The notes beneath the pieces are model-generated. The model made no database searches, was not told where the DNA came from, and saw only the letters and a program-made list of their open reading frames with translations. Shown here piece by piece: positions 25,604 to 32,203 of a stretch of DNA of 64,000 nt; within the stretch, counting starts at the first letter, position 1, and each line of letters starts with the position of its first letter. The DNA is from JBEKTW01 sp049515655 (GTDB taxonomy: Bacteria; Bacteroidota; Ignavibacteria; UBA10030; SZUA-254). The translations under genes were made by a program, and so were the position numbers. Location: contig JBEKTW010000018.1 of assembly GCA_049515655.1 (NCBI GenBank), forward strand, positions 12,678 through 76,677, written 5' to 3'.

Positions 25604-26398
25604 TTATGGCTGAGGCTTCCGAAATATTCCGAATTCCGCCACGATGAGCGGGCCGAGTTGCGTGTTTTCGGTCTTCACGTGCGTGAGCTTGAGTGATTGG
25701 CCACGGGAAAACCAGATGGCAGGTGATTGTCCCTTCATTCTCGCTTCATCGAAGAGCGCGATTTTCTCTGCGTCTCCGGAGCCGGGCAAATTCCCCGCGA
25801 TTATGATAGGGTCGTCAAGGTAGAGTGTGTTAAACGAATTCAACAGGTTTATGCACGTGGTTTGGTCATCGACCGACGCTTTGTCGGGAAGGCGCGTGGC
25901 TACGACGACCACGCTGCGGGCACCGCAGTCGACGATTGTTTGGAGGGCCGATTCGAAATTCATCGACTGGATACCGCTGTACGGGGTATTCGCACTCGAC
26001 TGAATCGGATAGCTACTGAAGACCGCGTTGCCGGTCTGGCGCCCGTTTAGCATGAGGTTTTCTCCGAATGCCTGCCGCATCCCGGTCTGTCGGGAGAGCT
26101 CGTCCACCACATCAATGCGATCTTTCAAGCCCGGATAGCGCGTGATTCCGTGCATTGTAAGGATATCGACCTTGGACCGCTTCAGGACTGTGGTCAGCTG
26201 TTCGATATCGCTTGTTTCAATTTTCCTCGAAAGTTTTGCGAGGTCGAGACTTCCGACCTGTATGACGATATCCGCTGCCACAGGTTTCGCCGGAGGCGGA
26301 GGAGGCGCCTCTTCCTTCTTCGTTTCTTTCGTCGACGGACAGCCAAGCAAGAACAAGGCAAGCAAGGCCAGAGTGAAGTAAATAGGCGACTTATTCAT
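25604..26398 (-). CDS. Degenerate EEP-like (endonuclease/exonuclease/phosphatase fold) lipoprotein
   Basis: About 264 residues. ATG 26398 begins MNKSPIYFTLALLALFLLGC, a lipoprotein signal with Cys lipobox, followed by a proline-rich linker (EEAPPPPPAKP). The remainder has the strand pattern of the EEP fold: VDILTMHGITRYPGLKDRID where active enzymes have LQE, RQTGNAVFSSYPI where they have GNAILSRYPI, and IIIAGNLPGSGD where they have GDxN. The catalytic Glu and Asp positions seem lost, so it is probably non-enzymatic. It sits inside the split helicase, upstream of the C-terminal half. Fold assignment rests on pattern only. Confidence 0.6.
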   Translation of the reverse strand: MNKSPIYFTLALLALFLLGCPSTKETKKEEAPPPPPAKPVAADIVIQVGSLDLAKLSRKIETSDIEQLTTVLKRSKVDILTMHGITRYPGLKDRIDVVDELSRQTGMRQAFGENLMLNGRQTGNAVFSSYPIQSSANTPYSGIQSMNFESALQTIVDCGARSVVVVATRLPDKASVDDQTTCINLLNSFNTLYLDDPIIIAGNLPGSGDAEKIALFDEARMKGQSPAIWFSRGQSLKLTHVKTENTQLGPLIVAEFGIFRKPQP

Positions 26399-26813
26399 TG
26401 ACGTTAAGCAGAACATTGTTGGATGTCCAAAATCTGAAGCACCAAATCATAGAAAAACTCGAAACACGAAATCATGGATAAATTCGAAGCACAACATCCG
26501 AAATCCTAAACAAACTCAAATGTCATCCTCATCTCAGCTACACACAACAAAAGAAGTATGTGTCATTGTGAGGGAGCGAAGCGACCGAAGAATCTCATCC
26601 ATGTATCGTCAGATCCTTCGCGGAGTTTATCCTGAGCGTTAGCGAAGGACTCAGGATGACCTTTTTGAATTTTTCAGATGTCCCGATTTAGGAATTGTCC
26701 CGCTTCTGGATTCCGCTGGGGAGCGGGATTCTGAAAAGCGGAATTTAGAGTTTAGATGTTCTCCGCCTGAGGCGGATGCGCCTCTGGCGCAGGATTTAAG
26801 ATTTGCTTAGGTT
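26399..26813. repeat. Composite repeat block inside the helicase split
   Basis: From left: tgacgttaagca (26399-26410), similar to the left end of the fold-back element at 3881; an A-rich arm (ccgaagcac/aaatcctaaacaaa words, to about 26520); a gtcattgtgagggagcgaagcgacc-type intergenic repeat with atccttcgcgg/gcgaaggac arms (about 26560-26660); an interleaved-arm motif (26699-26744) shared with 44093-44138; and hairpins ccgcc-tga-ggcgg and gcgcc-tct-ggcgc near 26763-26790. No gene. Confidence 0.65.
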
Positions 26814-27797
26814 TCAGTCCAATGCATGTTTCAGGATTTCGTTGGCGACATTCAGGATTGCCTGTGTGCTCCGGTAATTCTCTTCCAGCTTGATCATTTT
26901 GCAGTCGGGAAATTCCTCCGGAAACTCCAGGATGTTCCGGATCGTCGCGCCCCGGAAGGAATAGATCGACTGTGAATCATCGCCGACCACCATCACATTC
27001 TGATGTTTGTACGCAAGCAGTCTGACGATCTCTGCCTGAATCCTGTTGGTATCCTGATATTCGTCGACCATAATATACTTGTAGCGGCTGGAAATTTCCG
27101 ACCGCACCGGTTCGTGCTCGCCTAACAGCCTCATGAAATTCACGAGCAAATCGTCATAATCCATCAAATTGTGCGCTTTCTTGTACTCGACGTAGGACAG
27201 ATGCACGTTGCGGATATCTTCCTCAATTTCCAGATAATGGGGATAATCCTCGGCCAGTAATTTTGCCAGGGGCGTGACTGTATTGATCGAACGGCTGTAG
27301 AGATCGTAGAGCGTTTCTTTTCTTGGAAAGCGCCGTTCTCTCGTGTCGAGCTTCAACCGGGTGCGGATGAGGTTCACGACGTCTTCGGCATCACCCTGGT
27401 CGAGAATTGTGAAACTCCGGTCGTAGCCGATTAATGGTGCATGTTTGCGAAGCATGGAGTTTGCGAAGGAATGAAACGTCCCTCCAGAGACTTTTTCGCA
27501 GCGGTAATCGAGCAGGATCGCCGCGCGCCGTAGCATTTCCTGGGCGGCCTTACGTGTGAAGGTGAGCAGGAGGATGTGTTCCGGTTTGACCCCAAGCTCG
27601 ACGAGGTACGCGACGCGGTAAACGATGGTCCGCGTTTTTCCGGTCCCGGCCCCCGCGATAATAAGGTGCGGCCCATTCACGGAAGTCACAGCTTCGTACT
27701 GTGAGCCGTTCAATTCGTTCTTGTAATCAATCAGAAATCGCTGCGGGTGAACGACGTGGAGCTGGTCGGGCGGCTTTTTGATGGTAAATTTTTTCAA
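26814..27797 (-). CDS. UvrD/Rep-type helicase, N-terminal half
   Basis: The ATP-binding half of a superfamily 1A helicase: Walker A LIIAGAGTGKTRTIVYRVAY, motif Ia LTFTRKAAQEM, motif II MVDEYQDTNRIQ, motif III VVGDDSQSIYSFRGA and motif IV LEENYRSTQAILNVANEI, ending at KHALD then a stop. Motifs V and VI are in 24588-25601. The frame is open back to a GTG at 27902, but a perfect hairpin (gggcgga-tcacgg-tccgccc, 27826-27845) lies in that extension, so the TTG at 27797 (LKKFTIKKPP) is a likelier start. No good ribosome-binding site was seen. Confidence 0.85.
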   Translation of the reverse strand: MKKFTIKKPPDQLHVVHPQRFLIDYKNELNGSQYEAVTSVNGPHLIIAGAGTGKTRTIVYRVAYLVELGVKPEHILLLTFTRKAAQEMLRRAAILLDYRCEKVSGGTFHSFANSMLRKHAPLIGYDRSFTILDQGDAEDVVNLIRTRLKLDTRERRFPRKETLYDLYSRSINTVTPLAKLLAEDYPHYLEIEEDIRNVHLSYVEYKKAHNLMDYDDLLVNFMRLLGEHEPVRSEISSRYKYIMVDEYQDTNRIQAEIVRLLAYKHQNVMVVGDDSQSIYSFRGATIRNILEFPEEFPDCKMIKLEENYRSTQAILNVANEILKHALD

Positions 27798-27825
27798 CGC
27801 GATTGCTTTATCATAAATAATCAGA

Positions 27826-27845
27826 GGGCGGATCACGGTCCGCCC
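27826..27845. repeat. Small GC-rich hairpin upstream of the helicase half
   Basis: gggcgga-tcacgg-tccgccc, a 7-bp perfect stem. On the minus strand it follows the RDD gene by about 115 bases and is succeeded by ctctgattattta, so it could act as a weak terminator. Confidence 0.5.
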
Positions 27846-27960
27846 TGCGGAATGTAATATATCAACAAATGGAGGAAATGCCAAAGGGACAGGAAACGAC
27901 ACTGGGTCTCCAGCGTTCGCCGGAGAACCGGGGAAGCCTATCCGGGACTTTGCCGGTGGG

Positions 27961-28467
27961 TTACTTACTCACGACCAGGCATCCGGCGAGAATATCGTGC
28001 AGCGCTTGCTTTTGCTGTGTGAAGCCCGCCATGATGAATCCGATATAGAAGATCAGGCCCGACAGGATTTTCCCAAAATAACGCCCCGACGCTCTGGCGA
28101 AAGAAATCCTGTTGCCAAACATGTCGGTCACTCTGAGGCCCAGTGCCATCTTGCCGAGCGTCGCGCCTTTGCTCGACGATTCCATCAGGGCATAATACAG
28201 CCATCCGGCGATGATAATCGCCAGGATGGTCACCAGATATCCGCTGATGAGGGCGATGACAAGTCCCATGGAAGAATTCAAATCCTGGAGGTCGTAACTG
28301 CCGAGCGCCCCCAGGCCGATCAAGCCCAGGAGTGGAACGAACAGGATGACGCTTACGATCCAGAGAATGACGCCGTCAATGATGTAGGCAAGAAATCGTT
28401 TCCAAAACCCTGCAGGCAGAACGTACTGATTTGCAGCTGGTACAGGTTCCATCACAAGTGGTTCCAT
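27961..28467 (-). CDS. RDD family membrane protein
   Basis: 168 residues with the RDD pattern: AGFWKRFLAYIIDGVILWIV (the Arg and Asp of the signature) at the first helix, a loop then a second and third hydrophobic helix, and GATLGKMALGLRVTDMFGNR before SFARASGRYFGKILSGL. Such proteins have three or four helices and no clear biochemical role; some are linked to Na+/H+ exchange. Ribosome-binding site aaaggaga precedes ATG 28467 on the minus strand. The next gene on the strand is the helicase half, 163 bases away. Confidence 0.9.
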   Translation of the reverse strand: MEPLVMEPVPAANQYVLPAGFWKRFLAYIIDGVILWIVSVILFVPLLGLIGLGALGSYDLQDLNSSMGLVIALISGYLVTILAIIIAGWLYYALMESSSKGATLGKMALGLRVTDMFGNRISFARASGRYFGKILSGLIFYIGFIMAGFTQQKQALHDILAGCLVVSK

Positions 28468-28573
28468 AGCATCTCCTTTTGGTTGTTGTTTCTGGCTTAA
28501 TAATTACGCTCAATAGTACAAAAAATAACTGATTACTTCAAGCCCTGCGCTCCACAATCAGCGGTGGAGCGGG

Positions 28574-30595
28574 TTATTTCCATTTCACCACGCCAACCTT
28601 GACGAGGTCTTCAATATAATGAGCGATAACGACCGGTTCTATCGGCTGGAATTCTGCGCTGAGCGCATCCCGAATTGCTGCCACCGTCCGTTTGCCATCG
28701 ATGAAGTTCACAAGCTCGAAACGCTCGTCACCGTTGAGGGTAAATCCCTTCGAATGGTACCATGCGGCGCCGGTCGAATCCAACTTGCTTTCGGGCAATC
28801 CGAAATCAAGCGGACCGCGCGTGAGACGCATGGGGATTCTCGTGTCGGTCTTTCCTGGCTTGAATTTGACGTTAACGAGCGGCCTTCCGTCCGGTGTCGT
28901 TATGGTCTTGAGAAGATCTTCGTGCTGTTGTCTGATTTGCCTGGCCAAAGCGTCAATCCGTGTTGCGACTTCGTCTGATGACATAAAAAATTTGATTGAT
29001 TCCAGCGCTGCGACCGATCTCTCTCTGGCTTCGGAGAGGATCACAAAAGGTTCTTCGACATTGTTCTTAGTGCCCTGCTGCGCTGTGCGAGCGGCTTGTG
29101 ACAGCTCGTCCGATGCCCGGCGATGCACGACGTAGGCGAGGTCAATCGCCTCACGATCGCTCAGATTGGCGAGATACCACATTGCTCCCGTGGAGATGAT
29201 CTCGCATCGCTCCAACTCGACTGGATCGACCTTGTCCGGTGTGTCTTCGGAGGAGTGGTGTGTGTAGTCGCCATGGCCGAACATCATTCCCGGGATCTTG
29301 CGGTCGATGAACATCATGTGGTCGCTGCCGCCGCCGTACGGAGTGATCCTGTAATTCATCTCGGAATGACTCCCGCGTGGAGTTGTAATGCTCATGTTGT
29401 CTACCATTTCCGCCATGTTTTCGACGACGTCATTGATGCACGACGGGATGGAGGCCGGGGTTCGCGTGATATAGAGCCGTGAATGAAGCAATTCGAGATT
29501 CTCGCCGACCATGTCCATATTCAGGTTGGCCAAAAATTTTCCTCCGAGTCCAGGCCCCTTGAGTTCGGGGTGTGCATCGAGGTAGGCCATCGTTCCGTTC
29601 CATTCCGGAACCCATAGAAACGTGAATGTGCGCTTCGGCTTCATCAATCTTCCATCATCGATCAGTTGTTTCAGCGTACGTGCAATGTCCAGGATGGCAC
29701 CCGATCCGCTCGCGTTATCGTTGGCAGATTCTTTGGGGTGGTCGAGATGAGCGCTGAAGACGAGTTCTTCGTCCGCATTGTCTGTACCCCGGATGTGCGC
29801 AACCACGATATCCATGAAATAGGGTTCGAGTCCGATTCCTTTTACCCAACCGTGCAGGACAACTTTCTTCCCGGAGAGGAGCAGGCTCTTGAGCTTTTCT
29901 CCCTGCCGGTTCGTAAGGTTGAAGCCAAATGTCACGCGGCCCAGTTCTTCCGTCCGGGGCCACATGCCGGTGTACTGCAGCATGTCGGGGTAGAACTTCG
30001 CGCGGTCATCGTCGAGGTAGCAGACAACGGCTTTTGCGCCATACTTCAGAACGGCGAGGCGATGAACGTTACCGCCGTAGCCGGTTGCGAGGACGAATTT
30101 CCCTTTGACATCCTTACCGATGTAATCATCATCGCTTTCTCCGCGTCCAACCCAGACGAGTTCCCCTGTGGCGTCACCGGCATTCGAATACGTGATGACG
30201 CTCATGGCGATCTCCGGGTAGCCGACGATACGCTCATCGTACGGTTCAACCATTCTCAGCTCTGCAGCCGTGATGTCCCACCCGGAAGGCGATTGCCAGG
30301 TCTGGTATGTCGCCTTCCCATCGGACTTGAAGGATTCGATATACGCGTCCTTCTCTGAGAAGCCGTACTCCCTCAGTTTTCCCAGGACGTAGTGAGCAGC
30401 GTCGCGGTAACCCCGCGACCCCTGGATGCGATGATAACGCGTGATTTGGATGACATGTTCTTTTGCCAGTTCGCCGCTCAACGCTTCATGCAGAAGGTCC
30501 CGGACCTTTGGGTCGAGGAGGTCATGGTGGGGCTGGGAGAAGCATAGCAAGGAGAAACAAATCGAACTCAGAACTGAAGCAATGGTTTTTTTCAT
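28574..30595 (-). CDS. Secreted M28 family zinc aminopeptidase with PA domain
   Basis: 673 residues. Signal peptide 1-20 (ending CFSQ), an N-terminal domain, then a protease-associated region (GKDVKGKFVLATGYGG), then the M28 catalytic domain: FSAHLDHPKESANDNASGSG (His and bridging Asp), WVPEWNGTMAYL (catalytic Glu), NMDMVGEN (Asp) and GDYTHHSSEDTPDKVD (His). The last ~170 residues add a helical part and a winged-helix-like end (GDERFELVNFIDGKRTVAAI). Probably removes amino acids from external peptides. A ggag ribosome-binding site (caggagccatcg) precedes the ATG. Confidence 0.93.
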   Translation of the reverse strand: MKKTIASVLSSICFSLLCFSQPHHDLLDPKVRDLLHEALSGELAKEHVIQITRYHRIQGSRGYRDAAHYVLGKLREYGFSEKDAYIESFKSDGKATYQTWQSPSGWDITAAELRMVEPYDERIVGYPEIAMSVITYSNAGDATGELVWVGRGESDDDYIGKDVKGKFVLATGYGGNVHRLAVLKYGAKAVVCYLDDDRAKFYPDMLQYTGMWPRTEELGRVTFGFNLTNRQGEKLKSLLLSGKKVVLHGWVKGIGLEPYFMDIVVAHIRGTDNADEELVFSAHLDHPKESANDNASGSGAILDIARTLKQLIDDGRLMKPKRTFTFLWVPEWNGTMAYLDAHPELKGPGLGGKFLANLNMDMVGENLELLHSRLYITRTPASIPSCINDVVENMAEMVDNMSITTPRGSHSEMNYRITPYGGGSDHMMFIDRKIPGMMFGHGDYTHHSSEDTPDKVDPVELERCEIISTGAMWYLANLSDREAIDLAYVVHRRASDELSQAARTAQQGTKNNVEEPFVILSEARERSVAALESIKFFMSSDEVATRIDALARQIRQQHEDLLKTITTPDGRPLVNVKFKPGKTDTRIPMRLTRGPLDFGLPESKLDSTGAAWYHSKGFTLNGDERFELVNFIDGKRTVAAIRDALSAEFQPIEPVVIAHYIEDLVKVGVVKWK

Positions 30596-30645
30596 CGATG
30601 GCTCCTGACGATAAGCGATTAAACTGTCATAAGTTGATGAAAATA

Positions 30646-31095
30646 CTAGGGTCGTTTCAAATCACCGTTAGCCTCACCCCGAACCCCTCTCCCAAGTAGA
30701 GAGGGGACCGGGCCATTCCATGGCTTGGGGTGAGGGTCTTCCTGCGCGATCACTTCTAAGATCCTCTGGAGTACTGATTCGATATCATTCAACACATCTT
30801 CATTCCGTATTCGCAAAACCTTGAACCCATGCCCCGATAGCTCTTCAAACCTTCCTTCGTCGTATTTCCTTTGATCGGGACAGTCATGAATGCTTCCTTC
30901 AAGTTCGATTATCAGGTTCATTTCATGACAGTAAAAGTCTGCGACATACCTACCGATGGGATATTGCCTCACAAATTTCAATTGATTGAGGTTGCGATTC
31001 CTGAGTCGCTCCCACAATTTTGATTCGGACACCGTTGGTCGTCTCCGTAACTGTCGCGCAACGTCGATGATGTGATGAGGATAGTGCTTGTTCAT
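30646..31095 (-). CDS. DUF559 family (Vsr-like fold) endonuclease-domain protein
   Basis: 149 residues. PTVSESKLWERLRNRNL, FVRQYPIGRYVADFYCHEMN and LIIELEGSIHD give the family pattern with Asp and Glu-x-Glu of a PD-(D/E)XK/Vsr-like site; HGFKVLRIRNEDVL ends the domain. The last ~25 residues (DPHPKPWNGPVPSLLGRGV and on) are encoded by a palindromic repeat (30672-30735), and a second copy of that repeat, in the same orientation, lies 48 bases upstream of the start. So the gene is bracketed by direct copies of one palindrome, which suggests they are related as a mobile or host-repeat unit. Activity is not established. Confidence 0.9.
   Translation of the reverse strand: MNKHYPHHIIDVARQLRRRPTVSESKLWERLRNRNLNQLKFVRQYPIGRYVADFYCHEMNLIIELEGSIHDCPDQRKYDEGRFEELSGHGFKVLRIRNEDVLNDIESVLQRILEVIAQEDPHPKPWNGPVPSLLGRGVRGEANGDLKRP
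30672..30735. repeat. Palindromic repeat, copy 1 (overlaps the DUF559 3' end)
   Basis: Outer arms cctcacccc (30672-30680) and ggggtgagg (30727-30735); inner stem cccctctc/gagagggg (30684-30706); third hairpin gccat-tcc-atggc. Same orientation and order as copy 2 at 31143-31216. Confidence 0.85.
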
Positions 31096-31142
31096 GGAAA
31101 ATGAAAACGCCCATCGACAATCGTAAAGTGATTCAATTATTC

Positions 31143-31216
31143 GTAACCCTCACCCCGAACCCCTCTCCCAATGGGAGAGGGGACAGGGCCATTCTATGGC
31201 TTGGGGTGAGGGTTAC
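31143..31216. repeat. Palindromic repeat, copy 2 (upstream of DUF559)
   Basis: Outer arms gtaaccctcacccc (31143-31156) and ggggtgagggttac (31203-31216), 14 bp perfect; inner stem cccctctccc-aat-gggagagggg (31160-31182); third hairpin gccat-tct-atggc. Nearly identical to copy 1 over 64 bases, but with longer perfect stems, so it looks like the better-preserved copy. Confidence 0.88.
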
Positions 31217-31259
31217 CAGCCGCAAAACTAGCAGCCGGTGGAATGCCGGTCGTTTCATT

Positions 31260-32180
31260 CTATTGCAGTGTAGCTTCAGCCGCGGGCGGAGTCTCATCCG
31301 GAGTTCCAAAATTCGAGAGCATTGGTTTCAATCGATTATACAAATCCACCTGGCTCGCATAGAGTGTCAGCTTCAATCCCATCCTGAATACCATGTACAA
31401 TTGCTGGACGATGATGAGTAATATGACGACGAGCGCATGAGGAGCGATCAGGAGGTCTGCGATCGGATTATAAATGACGAGGACGATAGCCCCGGTGACG
31501 AACACTGTCAATGCCAGCCCGAACGTTTTGAACGGGTGCGTGAAGGAGAATTTGGTCCCCTGCCACATGGCGAACCGCGTTCGTCGCTCGTCGTGCAACA
31601 CGAGGTAGATCCTTGCGTAATCGAAAGCCATCGTGTAGAAAAGAATCCCGATGTACGCAAGTCCGAGCCTAACCCAACCGCCCCAGTACAAAACGTTCTG
31701 GTATGGATCTCCGCCAAAGACGAGTCGTACGATACCTGTCTCTATGAATTGTACGCAGTAAAATATCGCAAACACCGGCACACTCCAGAGGAAAAGTCTG
31801 AAGAATCTGCCGAAGTGCCTCGCTGCGCTTCCCCAGAAGACCGATGCTGAATATCCCCCCTCGCCGGCGATCACCGTGAAAGCTCCACCTGACAGGAACA
31901 ATCCTGCCAATCCATAGAGTGCGGCCGCAACGAATATCAACCCGGTGATCGCATCGACTGCGCCTTTGTTGTTGGTCAGAAAATCAAACAGAAAATCCAT
32001 GTCGAACCGGCCCGCCAATTTCTCACCGGTGAGGCTATGCCCCACAAAACTGCCGAGGACATTCCGGAATGGCAGCGTGACAAGCAGGCCAATGAGGAGA
32101 TTGACGGCATAGAACGTGACGACCATGCGTTTGTTCTCCCACATCCGGCGAATTCCAGATTTCAAACATGACAATATCAT
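31260..32180 (-). CDS. Polytopic membrane protein, unknown family
   Basis: 306 residues with about six hydrophobic segments: VVTFYAVNLLIGLLVTLPF, AITGLIFVAAALYGLAGLFL, FFRLFLWSVPVFAIFYCV, WVRLGLAYIGILFYTMAF, FGLALTVFVTGAIVLVIY and HALVVILLIIVQQLYMVF. The opening LKSGIRRMWENKRMV is seen in several Bacteroidota proteins of this type. No catalytic or transport motif is recognised. It is followed on the strand by a short gap and then the DUF559 unit, and sits downstream of the M1 peptidase gene by 23 bases, so it may be cotranscribed with it. Confidence 0.75.
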   Translation of the reverse strand: MILSCLKSGIRRMWENKRMVVTFYAVNLLIGLLVTLPFRNVLGSFVGHSLTGEKLAGRFDMDFLFDFLTNNKGAVDAITGLIFVAAALYGLAGLFLSGGAFTVIAGEGGYSASVFWGSAARHFGRFFRLFLWSVPVFAIFYCVQFIETGIVRLVFGGDPYQNVLYWGGWVRLGLAYIGILFYTMAFDYARIYLVLHDERRTRFAMWQGTKFSFTHPFKTFGLALTVFVTGAIVLVIYNPIADLLIAPHALVVILLIIVQQLYMVFRMGLKLTLYASQVDLYNRLKPMLSNFGTPDETPPAAEATLQ

Positions 32181-32203
32181 AATCCCTCTTCCTCGTTGTA
32201 ATG

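Noticed and set aside
24588..27797. Intein or group I/II intron splitting the helicase
   Set aside because: The intervening DNA has stops, its own lipoprotein gene and repeats, and no splice-junction residues or intron core was seen.
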